A stretch of DNA of 64,000 bases. It comes from Phyllobacterium pellucidum (lineage in GTDB: Bacteria > Pseudomonadota > Alphaproteobacteria > Rhizobiales > Rhizobiaceae). The number at the start of each line of letters is the position of its first letter. The stretch's first letter is position 1. The position numbers were made by a program, and so were the translations under genes. The DNA lies in assembly GCF_013327855.1 (NCBI RefSeq), contig NZ_JABUMX010000003.1, positions 604,080 through 668,079 on the forward strand. Reading direction: 5' to 3'. Positions 48,735 to 58,233 of this stretch are shown here, one piece after another. The notes under the pieces were generated by a model, which saw nothing but the letters and a program-made list of their open reading frames with translations, did not search any database and had not been told where the DNA came from.

Positions 48735-49898
48735 ATGAAGGTTTGGAAACAACTGGCTCTGGCTTTGGTAATCCTTGGTGCTGCCGGGGCAGGCTGGCTG
48801 TACCTCTTTCCTGGCGCAAGTGATTTCCTGAAGAAGGCCGGCATCGATCGCGGCGCAACCACGGCGGCGACCGCGCCGGCTGGCGGACAAAAGCAGAAGC
48901 GCAGCGGACAGCCCTTGCCGCTCGTCACGGTTCGTGCGGCCGCCGATGCGAAGATCAATGACCGGCTGACGGCGATCGGAACGGGCAAGGCCAAGAGCTC
49001 CGTCTCCGTAACGCCCTATGCCGCCGGCCGTCTTACCGAAATACTCGTTACCTCCGGCAGCCACGTGCAGAATGGCGACGTCATTGCCCGGCTCGATTCT
49101 GAATCGGAAAGCATTCTCGCGGACAAGGCGCGGACGGCTCTCAAGGATGCAGAGACCAAGCTGAAGCGCGCACAGAATCTCTCGACGACCAACACCGTCT
49201 CGGCGGTCCAGGTATCCGACGCCGAACTCGTCGTTGAAAATGCAAGGCTGAACCTGCGCGAAGCCGAACTTGCCTTGGATCGCCGCGCCATCCGGGCGCC
49301 GATCGGCGGCACCGTCGGCATCTTCCCGATCAATGCCGGCAACTACGTCGTCACCACCACGCAGGTCGCCTCGATCGACGACCGGTCGGAACTCCTTGTC
49401 GATTTCTGGGTGCCGGAACGCTTTGCACCGGCCGTGACGATTGGTGCCGAGGTTTCGGCAAGCTCGATTGCCCGCCCTGGAGAATCCTTCAAGGGCGCAG
49501 TCAGTGCCATCGACAACCGGGTCGATCCGACGAGCCGCACGCTTCACGTCCAGGCGAAGATCACCAACCCGAAGGATACGCTGCGCGAGGGCATGGCATT
49601 CCAGGTGTCGCTCGGTTTTCCGGGCGAGACCTATCCGACGGTGGATCCGCTGGCGATCCAGTGGGGGACGGATGGCGCCTATGTCTGGCGCATTGTCGAC
49701 AGCAAGGCATCCCGGGTGCCGGTGCGGATCGTCCAGCGCAACACCACCAACGTACTCGTCGACGCCGATATCAAGCCGGGCGACCAGATCGTCGCCGAAG
49801 GCGTGCAGTCGGTGCGGCAGGACGGTCTCGTCCAAATTCAGGGCCAGCCCGCTCCTGACCAGGCAAGTCCCTTGGCTTCCGTCGGCGAACAGGGCTGA
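48735..49898 (+). CDS. RND efflux periplasmic adaptor (membrane fusion protein)
   Basis: 387 residues. A single N-terminal membrane anchor (LALALVILGAAGAGWLYLFP) leads to the periplasm. Biotinyl-lipoyl half-motif GRLTEILVTSGSHVQNGDVI, coiled-coil hairpin (DKARTALKDAETKLKRAQNL, ENARLNLREAELALDRRAIR), APIGGTVG, then beta-barrel and membrane-proximal domains. Links the RND pump to an outer-membrane channel. Nine bases before the pump gene; no regulator or outer-membrane gene is beside it. Confidence 0.94.
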   Translation: MKVWKQLALALVILGAAGAGWLYLFPGASDFLKKAGIDRGATTAATAPAGGQKQKRSGQPLPLVTVRAAADAKINDRLTAIGTGKAKSSVSVTPYAAGRLTEILVTSGSHVQNGDVIARLDSESESILADKARTALKDAETKLKRAQNLSTTNTVSAVQVSDAELVVENARLNLREAELALDRRAIRAPIGGTVGIFPINAGNYVVTTTQVASIDDRSELLVDFWVPERFAPAVTIGAEVSASSIARPGESFKGAVSAIDNRVDPTSRTLHVQAKITNPKDTLREGMAFQVSLGFPGETYPTVDPLAIQWGTDGAYVWRIVDSKASRVPVRIVQRNTTNVLVDADIKPGDQIVAEGVQSVRQDGLVQIQGQPAPDQASPLASVGEQG

Positions 49899-49907
49899 GG
49901 CAGCGCC

Positions 49908-52900
49908 ATGAGCAGCTCGAAAGGCCAGGCCGACTTTACCGCCCTTTTCATTCGCCGTCCGGTCCTGTCGCTGGTGTTGAACGCCCTGATCGTCGTTGCC
50001 GGACTGGCGGCGTTTTACGGCGTCGATGTCCGTGAACTGCCCGACGTCGACCGTCCTGTGGTGACCGTCAGTACGGATTTCACCTCTGCGGCAGCAGAAA
50101 CAGTCGATCGCGAACTGACATCCGCCATCGAAGGCGCTGTTTCCCGCGTTTCGGGCGTCAAGTCCATTTCGTCGAGCTCGTCCTTCGGCAATAGCCGCGT
50201 GACGGTCGAGTTCAACGACAATGTCGACCTCAATGTCGCCGCCGCCGATATGCGCGATGCGATCAGCCGCATCTCCAACACGCTGCCCGACGAAGCCGAC
50301 CCGCCGCGCATCGTCAAGGCGGATGCAAATTCCGACGCTGTCATGCGCCTCGCGGTCACGTCCGACACAATGGCGGTGGAGGACATGACGGTACTCGTCG
50401 AAGACCAGATCGAAGACGTGCTGGCCTCGGTGCCCGGCGTCGCCGATGTTCAGATCAACGGCAACCGCAGCAAGATTTTCCGCATCGATATCGACCAGGG
50501 CAAGCTTTCCGGTCTCGGCATGAACATTGCCGATATCCGCAACGCGCTGAACACCATGGCCTTCGACACACCGGCAGGCCAGCTCAACAGCAATGACCAG
50601 AGCATTGTCGTGCGTGCGCAGGCACCGGTGACGACGCCCGAAGATTTCGAGAACATCATCATCAAGAACCAGACGCGCATCCGCGACGTCGCCACCGTCA
50701 CGCTCGGGCCCGATATCGGCACCTCGTCGCTACGCGCCAACGGCAAGACCGGCATCGGCCTTGGCATCATTCGTCAGGCGCAGTCGAATACGCTCGACAT
50801 CTCGAAGGGCGTACGCGCCGCAGTGGAGGAACTGCAAAAGACGCTGCCGAAGGGCGTCGACATTCGGGTGACCAGCGATGATGCCGACTTCATCAACGGC
50901 GCCGTGCACGAGGTCGAGATCGCGCTTGGCGCGTCTGTCCTCATCATCATCCTGATCATCTATCTCTTCCTTTGGGATTTCAAGGCGACCCTGATCCCGG
51001 CAGTCAGCATGCCGGTCGCGCTGATCGGCACAATTTCGGCGATATATCTAGCTGGTTTTTCCATCAACATTCTGACGCTGCTCGCTCTCGTTCTCGCAAC
51101 CGGCCTCGTCGTGGACGATGCCATCGTCGTCCTTGAAAATATCGTTCGCCGCCGCAACCAGGGCATGGGGCCGCGGGCCGCGGCGGTGCTCGGCACGCAG
51201 GAAGTGTTCTTTGCCGTCATCGCCACCACGGTCACCTTGGCGGCGGTGTTCGTGCCGCTCTCCTTCCTCCCCGGCCAGACCGGCGGGCTTTTCCGCGAGT
51301 TCGGCTTCGTGCTCGCCATCTGCGTACTGCTCTCGGCCGTTGTCGCCCTGACGCTTTGCCCCATGCTTGCTTCGCGGCTCTTGAGCGCCAGCGAGCGGCG
51401 GCATGAGGAAGTTGCTCACGCGCCCGGTGTTGTCGGCCGCATTGGCAGCTGGTTCGGCGGCCTCTATGCGCGCATGCTGCATGCCTGCCTCGCCGCCCCG
51501 TGGATCGTCGTCATTGTCTCGGTCCTGTTTGCCGGCGCCGCCTTCGGCGCATTTTCGCTGCTCAAGCAGGAACTGACACCCACCGAGGATCGGGCCGCAG
51601 CCTTCCTGCGCATAACCGCACCGCAGGGCGTGAGCCTCGAATATCTCGGCGATGAAATGCGCAAGATCGAGGCGCTGATCCAGCCGTTGCGCGATGCCGG
51701 CGAGATCGAGAACACCTTCTCCATCGCCGGGCAGAACGGCAACACCAATCGCGGTTTCATGGTGCTGAGCCTTGCCAAGTGGAAGGAACGCCACCGCAGC
51801 CAGCAGGAAATCGTCGCCGACGTTTCGCGCCTTGTGCGCGATATTCCCGGCATCCAGGTCTTTGCGGCGCAGCCCAATTCGCTTGGCATTCGCGGGGCAG
51901 GCAATGGTCTGCAATTTGCCGTCGTCGGCAGCAGCTATTCGGACCTTGGGACCACCGCGGCGAAGATCGTCTCCGAACTGGAGAAAGACCCTCGCTTCGA
52001 CCGGCCGCGCCTGACCAACGAGCCGACGCAGCCCCAACTCGCCGTATCGATCGACCGCGAGCGCGCCTCCGATCTTCGCATCGATATCAGCGGGCTGGCT
52101 GAAGCGCTGCAGTCGGTCCTTGATGGCTACAAGGTGGGCTCAGTCTATATCGAGGATCGAAGCTTCGACGTGAAGCTCGTCGCGACCATCAATCCGATCA
52201 ACGATCCGACCGATCTGGAGAACGTGTTCCTGCGCACCGGCGATGGTCGTTTCGTGCCCATGTCGACAATCGCCAAGCTCACCGAGGTGGCAGTCCCGCC
52301 TGCACTTACCCGCGAACAGCAGATGCGTTCGGTCGCGGTCACCGCCGGGCTGCGTGCCGATTTTGCCCTTGGCGATGCCTATAAGGTGGCGCAACAGGTG
52401 GCTGCGCCGTTGCTGCCGCCCGGCTACCGTCTCATTCCGCTTGCTGAAGCGGCGACGCTCGGCGAAAATTCGGCAAGCATGATGGTGACCTTCGGCTTCG
52501 CCCTCTTGATCATTCTGCTTGTGCTTGCAGCGCAGTTCGAAGGCTTCATCAGCGCTATCATCGTCATGGCGACAGTGCCGCTCGGTCTTGCCTGTGCCGT
52601 CTTCGCCATGGTGATGACGGGCACCAGCATGAACGTCTACAGCCAGATCGGCCTGGTGCTGCTCGTCGGTATCATGGCCAAGAACGGTATTCTTATCGTC
52701 GAGTTCGCCAATCATCTGCGCGACCAAGGCAAAGGCGTGCGCGAGGCCATCGAAGAGGCGTCGAACATCCGCTTGCGTCCCGTCGTCATGACGATGCTCT
52801 GCGCGATCCTCGGCGGCGTTCCGCTCGTCCTTGCCAGCGGCGCCGGCGCTGAAGCGCGCATCGCGCTCGGCTGGGTGATTGTCGGCGGGCTGGGTCTCGC

Positions 52901-53039
52901 CACCGCTTCGACGCTGTTCCTGACGCCGGTCGCCTATCTGCTGCTCGCGGGCTTCTCCAAGCCGAAGATCGAGGAAGAGGCGCGTCTCAACCGCGAATTG
53001 CTCGAAGTCGATTCGCGACCCCGCCTCGCCGCCGAATAG
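49908..53039 (+). CDS. RND-family multidrug efflux permease
   Basis: 1043 residues, typical HAE-1/AcrB-like size, with twelve membrane spans and two large periplasmic loops. N-terminal FTALFIRRPVLSLVLNALIV; TM4 motif LATGLVVDDAIVVLENIVRR (proton-relay Asp pair); TM10 LLVGIMAKNGILIVEFANHL. Proton-driven export of drugs or lipids. GAGG 9 bases upstream; forms an operon with the adaptor. Confidence 0.95.
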   Translation: MSSSKGQADFTALFIRRPVLSLVLNALIVVAGLAAFYGVDVRELPDVDRPVVTVSTDFTSAAAETVDRELTSAIEGAVSRVSGVKSISSSSSFGNSRVTVEFNDNVDLNVAAADMRDAISRISNTLPDEADPPRIVKADANSDAVMRLAVTSDTMAVEDMTVLVEDQIEDVLASVPGVADVQINGNRSKIFRIDIDQGKLSGLGMNIADIRNALNTMAFDTPAGQLNSNDQSIVVRAQAPVTTPEDFENIIIKNQTRIRDVATVTLGPDIGTSSLRANGKTGIGLGIIRQAQSNTLDISKGVRAAVEELQKTLPKGVDIRVTSDDADFINGAVHEVEIALGASVLIIILIIYLFLWDFKATLIPAVSMPVALIGTISAIYLAGFSINILTLLALVLATGLVVDDAIVVLENIVRRRNQGMGPRAAAVLGTQEVFFAVIATTVTLAAVFVPLSFLPGQTGGLFREFGFVLAICVLLSAVVALTLCPMLASRLLSASERRHEEVAHAPGVVGRIGSWFGGLYARMLHACLAAPWIVVIVSVLFAGAAFGAFSLLKQELTPTEDRAAAFLRITAPQGVSLEYLGDEMRKIEALIQPLRDAGEIENTFSIAGQNGNTNRGFMVLSLAKWKERHRSQQEIVADVSRLVRDIPGIQVFAAQPNSLGIRGAGNGLQFAVVGSSYSDLGTTAAKIVSELEKDPRFDRPRLTNEPTQPQLAVSIDRERASDLRIDISGLAEALQSVLDGYKVGSVYIEDRSFDVKLVATINPINDPTDLENVFLRTGDGRFVPMSTIAKLTEVAVPPALTREQQMRSVAVTAGLRADFALGDAYKVAQQVAAPLLPPGYRLIPLAEAATLGENSASMMVTFGFALLIILLVLAAQFEGFISAIIVMATVPLGLACAVFAMVMTGTSMNVYSQIGLVLLVGIMAKNGILIVEFANHLRDQGKGVREAIEEASNIRLRPVVMTMLCAILGGVPLVLASGAGAEARIALGWVIVGGLGLATASTLFLTPVAYLLLAGFSKPKIEEEARLNRELLEVDSRPRLAAE

Positions 53040-53055
53040 CCTTCTCCGCAACATT

Positions 53056-53087
53056 CCAACGCCTGTCTCGACGCAGACGGGCGTTGG
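53056..53087 (+). terminator. Terminator-like hairpin after the RND operon
   Basis: CCAACGCCTGTCT (53056-53068) pairs with AGACGGGCGTTGG (53075-53087), 13 bp with one T-G pair and a 6-base loop, 16 bases past the pump stop. Only a weak T-rich tail follows. Confidence 0.55.
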
Positions 53088-53128
53088 TTGCAATCTGCTC
53101 GGCAAAATATTGACCGTTTGATAAAAAA

Positions 53129-53145
53129 TTTGACCTTCTGTCAAA
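53129..53145 (+). promoter_or_regulatory. RutR-like operator upstream of preT
   Basis: TTTGAC-CTTCT-GTCAAA is a perfect 6-5-6 palindrome 100 bases before preT. RutR in E. coli binds TTGACCAnnTGGTCAA; this site keeps the TTGAC/GTCAA arms but is one base shorter in the middle. A second partial arm, TTGACC, lies at 53110-53115. Confidence 0.6.
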
Positions 53146-53245
53146 ATATGGCATTCTTCCCTTAGAGGAGCCGGACGAACCGGCCCACGAAAATGGCAGC
53201 GATCCCTGGGAACCGGACGCGGCCGGAAAGAGGAGATGCGATTTT

Positions 53246-54700
53246 ATGGGATCGATCGATTCTGCAATCCGTGACGTCAGGACCGGACGTCTTCCAGCCG
53301 AAGACTATGCGGATGTATTTTCCGACCTCCATCCGCCGCTGACACGGCACGAGGCTTTCGTCGAATCCGATCGCTGCTATTTTTGCTACGACGCTCCTTG
53401 CATGAATGCCTGCCCGACCGGCATCGACATTCCGCTCTTCATCCGCGAGATCAACGCGGACAATCCGACCGGATCGGCCAAGACCATTCTATCGGAGAAT
53501 ATTCTCGGTGGAATGTGCGCCCGCGTCTGCCCGACCGAAACCCTTTGCGAGCAGGCCTGCGTGCGTGAAATCGCTGAAGGCAAGCCGGTCAAGATCGGCC
53601 TGTTGCAGCGTTATGCGACCGACCACCTGATGGCGAACGGTAAACATCCCTTCCAGCGCGCAGAACCGTCCGGCAAATCCGTGGCGGTAGTCGGGGCAGG
53701 ACCGGCAGGGTTGTCTGCAGCGCATCGCCTGGCGATGCGCGGCCATGACGTGACGATCTTCGAGGCGCGACCCAAGGCCGGCGGTCTGAACGAATATGGT
53801 ATCGCCGCCTATAAGACACCGGATGACTTTGCCCAGAAGGAACTCGATTTCATCCTCGAGATCGGCGGCATTACCATTCAGAACGATAAGGCGCTTGGAC
53901 GCGATGTAAGCCTCGATGCATTGCATGCCGGCTTCGATGCCGTCTTTCTTGGCATCGGCCTGCCGTCCGTCAACGAACTCGGGCTCGAAGGCGAAGATGC
54001 GGCCGGCTGTATCGACGCGGTCGACTACATCTCGGTGCTGCGCCAGAGCGACGACCTTTCGGAAATTGCCGTCGGTCGCGATGTGGTCGTCATTGGCGGC
54101 GGCATGACGGCTATCGACGTCGCCGTGCAGACCAAGCTGCTTGGCGCCGAAAATGTCATTATCGCTTACCGCCGCGGCCCGGAGCATATGAATGCCAGCG
54201 CCTTCGAACAGGAACTGGCGCTGAAGAACGGGGTCATCATCCGCCATTGGCTGCAGCCCCGGGAACTTACTCGCAACGAACATGGCGAAGTCTGCGGCAT
54301 TACCCTGGATTACACCGCCATCACGGATGGCCGTCTCAGCGTGACAGGCGAAAGCATCACGCTCGCCAGCGACCAGATTTTCAAGGCTATCGGCCAGGCT
54401 CCGGCCGCCACCCTTCTGGCAGAGGCAGGCATTGCGCTGTCGCGCGGCCGTATCAGCGTCGATGAGGAAGGCAGAACCTCGATCCCGGGAATCTGGGCCG
54501 GCGGCGACTGCGTTGCCGATGGCGAGGATCTGACCGTTGCGGCGGTGCAGGACGGCAAGATTGCCGCCGAATCCATTCATCGCGCCTTGATGCAGAAGCC
54601 GGAAAAGGTCGCGGGTTTTGTCGAGGCCGTCATGGCCGACAATGCCAGGGCGACCGACAGCGCGCACAAACCCAGTCACCCACGCCACGTGGCGGGCTGA
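53246..54700 (+). CDS. preT: PreT-like dihydropyrimidine dehydrogenase NAD(P)-binding subunit
   Basis: 484 residues from ATG 53246, with AGAGGAGA 9 bases upstream. N-terminal Fe-S domain with two sets of four Cys (44/47/52/56 in CYFCYDAPCMNAC and 91/95/101/105 in CARVCPTETLCEQAC), then FAD motif VVGAGPAGLSAAHRL and NAD motif VIGGGMTAIDVAVQ with NVIIAYRRGPEHM. Delivers electrons from NADH to PreA for reduction of uracil and thymine. Start of the pyrimidine catabolic cluster; 11 bases before preA. Confidence 0.95.
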   Translation: MGSIDSAIRDVRTGRLPAEDYADVFSDLHPPLTRHEAFVESDRCYFCYDAPCMNACPTGIDIPLFIREINADNPTGSAKTILSENILGGMCARVCPTETLCEQACVREIAEGKPVKIGLLQRYATDHLMANGKHPFQRAEPSGKSVAVVGAGPAGLSAAHRLAMRGHDVTIFEARPKAGGLNEYGIAAYKTPDDFAQKELDFILEIGGITIQNDKALGRDVSLDALHAGFDAVFLGIGLPSVNELGLEGEDAAGCIDAVDYISVLRQSDDLSEIAVGRDVVVIGGGMTAIDVAVQTKLLGAENVIIAYRRGPEHMNASAFEQELALKNGVIIRHWLQPRELTRNEHGEVCGITLDYTAITDGRLSVTGESITLASDQIFKAIGQAPAATLLAEAGIALSRGRISVDEEGRTSIPGIWAGGDCVADGEDLTVAAVQDGKIAAESIHRALMQKPEKVAGFVEAVMADNARATDSAHKPSHPRHVAG

Positions 54701-54711
54701 AGGAGATCGAC

Positions 54712-56022
54712 ATGGCTGATCTATCGACGAATTTCCTCGGCATCAAATCGCCCAATCCGTTCTGGCTGGCTTCGGCCCCACCGACCGACAAGGCCTATAA
54801 TGTGGAGCGCGCCTTCAAGGCCGGCTGGGGCGGCGTCGTCTGGAAGACCCTAGGTGAGGAGGGCCCGCCGGTCGTCAATGTCAATGGCCCGCGCTATGGC
54901 GCCATACACGGGCCGGATCGCCGACTGCTGGGCTTCAACAATATCGAGCTCATCACCGACCGTCCGCTTGAAGTAAATCTCCGCGAAATGACAGAGGTGA
55001 AAAAGACGTGGCCCGATCGCGCCTTGATCGCGTCGATCATGGTGCCGTGCGAAGAGCAGGCGTGGAAGGCGATCCTGCCGCTCGTCGAAGCAACGGGCGC
55101 TGATGGCATCGAGCTGAATTTCGGCTGCCCGCATGGCATGTCCGAGCGCGGCATGGGATCTGCCGTCGGCCAGGTGCCGGAATATATCGAAATGGTCGTG
55201 CGCTGGTGCAAGCAGTACACCCGCATGCCGGTTATCACCAAGCTGACCCCAAATATTGCTGATATCCGCAAGCCCGCGCGCGCGGCGAATGCGGGTGGAA
55301 CGGATGCCGTGTCGTTGATCAATACGATCAATTCCATCGTCTCCGTCGATCTCGATAATTTCGCCCCGGTCCCGTCCATCGACGGGCGCGGCTCGCATGG
55401 CGGCTACTGCGGCCCGGCGGTAAAGCCGATTGCACTCAACATGGTGGCGGAGATCGCCCGCGATGGCGAAACCCGGGGCCTGCCCATTTCCGGCATCGGC
55501 GGCATAACCACCTGGCGCGACGCGGCGGAATATATTGCCCTCGGTTGCGGCAATGTGCAGGTATGCACGGCGGCCATGACCTACGGCTTCAAGATCGTGC
55601 AGGAGATGATCTCCGGTCTTTCCGACTGGATGGATTCGCGCGGCTTCAAGACAATCGAGGATTTCCGCGGCCTTGCGGTCCCGAACGTATCGGACTGGCA
55701 GTACCTCAACCTCAACTACATTACCAAGGCGCGGATCGACCAGGACCTCTGCATCAAGTGCGGCCGCTGCTATATCGCCTGCGAGGATACCTCGCACCAG
55801 GCCATCACCTCCATGGTCGACGGCGCGCGGCACTTCGAAGTGATCGATGAGGAGTGCGTCGGCTGCAATCTGTGCGTCAATGTTTGCCCGGTCGACAATT
55901 GCATCAGCATGGTGCCGATGACGGCAGGTGTCGATCCGCGCACGAAGCAGCCGATCAAGCCGGACTATGCCAACTGGACGACCCATCCGAACAATCCGAT
56001 GGCAAAGGTCGCCGCGGAGTAG
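54712..56022 (+). CDS. preA: PreA-like dihydropyrimidine dehydrogenase catalytic subunit
   Basis: 436 residues. AAGGAG 8 bases upstream. FMN TIM-barrel related to dihydroorotate dehydrogenase (GIKSPNPFWLASAPPTDKAY, GIELNFGCPHGM with the catalytic region, PISGIGGITTWRDAAEYIAL), ending in two [4Fe-4S] motifs: CIKCGRCYIAC and CVGCNLCVNVCPVDNC (about 345-405). Forms a complex with PreT to reduce uracil/thymine to the 5,6-dihydro forms. Confidence 0.96.
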   Translation: MADLSTNFLGIKSPNPFWLASAPPTDKAYNVERAFKAGWGGVVWKTLGEEGPPVVNVNGPRYGAIHGPDRRLLGFNNIELITDRPLEVNLREMTEVKKTWPDRALIASIMVPCEEQAWKAILPLVEATGADGIELNFGCPHGMSERGMGSAVGQVPEYIEMVVRWCKQYTRMPVITKLTPNIADIRKPARAANAGGTDAVSLINTINSIVSVDLDNFAPVPSIDGRGSHGGYCGPAVKPIALNMVAEIARDGETRGLPISGIGGITTWRDAAEYIALGCGNVQVCTAAMTYGFKIVQEMISGLSDWMDSRGFKTIEDFRGLAVPNVSDWQYLNLNYITKARIDQDLCIKCGRCYIACEDTSHQAITSMVDGARHFEVIDEECVGCNLCVNVCPVDNCISMVPMTAGVDPRTKQPIKPDYANWTTHPNNPMAKVAAE

Positions 56023-56026
56023 GGAG

Positions 56027-56680
56027 CTAGCCCCGCGGCTTTATCCCATTGAGGATGATGCTGAGCACCGCCTGCGCCGTCTGTTCGCGAAAGCCCGGAC
56101 GGCCGACCTGGCTGCCCATGATCGCCCGGACCTGGACATCGAAATCAGCGTAATGCTGCGTGGTCGCCCAGATCATGAAGATCAGGTGGTAGGGATCGAC
56201 CGGGGCAAGCTTGCCTTCGCCGACCCAACGGCGAATGACTGCCGCCTTCTCGTCGACGAGCGGCTTCAGATGCGTGGTCAGAAACTCGCTGATCGCCGGC
56301 GCGCCATGCAACACTTCGTTGGCAAACAGCCGCGACGCCGCCGGATGGCTTTCCGACATGCTGATCTTGAGCGTGATGTACTTGCGCAATTGCTCGATCG
56401 GATCGCCGTCTGGATCGATGTCGGCGAGCGGCGCCAGCCACTCCGCCAGCGTCTCTTCGAGAAGGGTCACATAGATGTTCTGCTTGCGCGGAAAATAATA
56501 GAGGAGGTTCGGTTTCGACATGCCGGCTTTCTCGGCAATCTGGTCGATCGTGGTGCCGCGAAAGCCATAGGTGGAAAAAGCGTCGAGCGCGGCGTCGAGG
56601 ATGAGGCGGCGATTGATTTCCTGTATGCGCGTCGTCTTTTCAGGAACCGCGCCTGCGCTGGTTTTGGCCGCTCTCCCCAT
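56027..56680 (-). CDS. rutR: TetR-family regulator of pyrimidine catabolism, RutR type
   Basis: 217 residues. HTH (RLILDAALDAFSTYGFRGTT, IAEKAGMSKPNLLYYFPRKQ) and the RutR-specific ligand domain with KPNLLYYFPRKQNIYVTLLE and FMIWATTQHYADFDVQVRAI. RutR binds uracil or thymine and leaves DNA. It lies between preTA and the aminotransferase genes on the opposite strand with RutR-like palindromes on both sides, so it likely represses this cluster. Its stop is 4 bases from the preA stop. Confidence 0.93.
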   Translation of the reverse strand: MGRAAKTSAGAVPEKTTRIQEINRRLILDAALDAFSTYGFRGTTIDQIAEKAGMSKPNLLYYFPRKQNIYVTLLEETLAEWLAPLADIDPDGDPIEQLRKYITLKISMSESHPAASRLFANEVLHGAPAISEFLTTHLKPLVDEKAAVIRRWVGEGKLAPVDPYHLIFMIWATTQHYADFDVQVRAIMGSQVGRPGFREQTAQAVLSIILNGIKPRG

Positions 56681-56793
56681 GCACCCGCTCTCCTTTCAGA
56701 CCGCGACAAGATGACAGTTCTGTTGCCGGCCGCCACGGCCGGAAAAACCGACAAAGCGCTTGACCGCTTTCCTATGCTCTTCTAGCCTGCATT

Positions 56794-56809
56794 TTGACCA
56801 ACTAGTCAA
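56794..56809. promoter_or_regulatory. RutR operator between rutR and the aminotransferase gene
   Basis: TTGACCA-AC-TAGTCAA matches the RutR consensus TTGACCAnnTGGTCAA with one substitution. It lies 114 bases from the rutR start and 88 bases before the aminotransferase ATG, between divergent genes, so it can control both. Confidence 0.8.
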
Positions 56810-56896
56810 GTTTTTGATTGTGCCAGACGCACAGTCATCCGGGAACAAAAAACAATCGGCCCCAAACGGGCCATCTGCGATCAGGAGGCGAGTCAC

Positions 56897-58222
56897 ATGT
56901 CCAAGGCGGCAATGGGGACCAATAATCTCGACGCGTTCTGGATGCCGTTCACGGCAAACCGCCAGTTCAAGCAGGACCCGCGTCTGCTCGTCAGTGCCAA
57001 GGACATGCATTTCAAATCGCATGACGGCCGCGAGATTCTCGACGGCACAGCGGGCCTCTGGTGCTGCAATGCCGGTCACGCCCGGCCGAAGATTGTCGAA
57101 GCGGTGCAGAAGCAGGTTGCAGAACTCGACTACGCGCCCGCCTTCCAGATGGGCCATCCCAAGGTTTTCGAGCTTGCAGCACGCCTCGCGGCCATGCTGC
57201 CGTCGCCGATCGACCATGTGTTTTTCACCAATTCGGGTTCTGAGGCGGTCGATACTGCGCTCAAGATCGCAATCGCCTATCACCGCGCCAAGGGCAACGG
57301 CACCAAGGTCAAGCTGATCGGCCGCGAACGCGGCTATCATGGCGTCGGCTTCGGCGGCATTTCCGTCGGCGGCATATCCGGCAATCGCAAGACGTTCGGC
57401 AATGCGCTCGGCGGCATCGATCATATCCGCCACACGCATGATCCGGCACGCAATGCTTTTACGCGCGGCGAGCCCGAATACGGCGTCGAATTTGCCGATG
57501 ATCTCGAACGGGTCATCGCGCTTCACGATGCCTCCAATATCGCCGCGGTCATTGTCGAGCCGGTGGCTGGCTCAACCGGCGTCCTTATACCGCCAAAGGG
57601 ATACCTGAAGCGCCTGCGTGAAATCTGCACCAAGCACGATATTCTTCTGATTTTCGACGAGGTTATTACCGGTTTCGGCCGGCTCGGTGCGCCCTTTGCC
57701 GTGGATTATTTCGGCGTCATTCCGGATCTCGTCACAACTGCGAAAGGCATCACCAGCGGTGTCATCCCGATGGGCGCGGTCTTTGCCACGCGGCAAATTT
57801 ACGAGGCCTTCATGACGGGCCCGGAAAACATGATCGAGCTTTTCCACGGCTACACCTATTCCGGCCACCCCGTCGCCTGCGCCGCTGCGCTCGCAACCCT
57901 CGATACCTATGAGGACGAGGGCCTGATGACGCGCGCGGCTGATCTTGCCGATTACTGGGCCGACGCGCTGCATGCCTTGAAAGGCCTGCCGCATGTCGTC
58001 GATATCCGCAATCTCGGATTGATCGGCGCCGTCGAACTCGAGCCGATCGACGGCGCGCCGACGAAGCGCGCCTTCCAGGCGTTCCTCGATTCCTACGAAA
58101 AAGGCCTGCTCATCCGCACGACCGGCGATATCATCGCCCTGTCGCCGCCGCTGATCATCAGCAAGGGGCAGATCGAACACCTCTTCGATACGCTGGCCGA
58201 CGTTCTGAAAAATCTCGCATAG
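56897..58222 (+). CDS. Class III omega-amino acid:pyruvate aminotransferase
   Basis: 441 residues; AGGAGGCG 8 bases upstream. PLP-dependent: TNSGSEAVDTALKIAIAYHR, FDEVITGFGRLGAPFA and the PLP Lys in TTAKGITSGVIPMGAV. Best described as beta-alanine (or 3-aminoisobutyrate):pyruvate transaminase because of its place with hydA and the carbamoyl hydrolase, which produce these amino acids from pyrimidines. Substrate is inference from context. Confidence 0.92.
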   Translation: MSKAAMGTNNLDAFWMPFTANRQFKQDPRLLVSAKDMHFKSHDGREILDGTAGLWCCNAGHARPKIVEAVQKQVAELDYAPAFQMGHPKVFELAARLAAMLPSPIDHVFFTNSGSEAVDTALKIAIAYHRAKGNGTKVKLIGRERGYHGVGFGGISVGGISGNRKTFGNALGGIDHIRHTHDPARNAFTRGEPEYGVEFADDLERVIALHDASNIAAVIVEPVAGSTGVLIPPKGYLKRLREICTKHDILLIFDEVITGFGRLGAPFAVDYFGVIPDLVTTAKGITSGVIPMGAVFATRQIYEAFMTGPENMIELFHGYTYSGHPVACAAALATLDTYEDEGLMTRAADLADYWADALHALKGLPHVVDIRNLGLIGAVELEPIDGAPTKRAFQAFLDSYEKGLLIRTTGDIIALSPPLIISKGQIEHLFDTLADVLKNLA

Positions 58223-58233
58223 AGGCACGCCCG

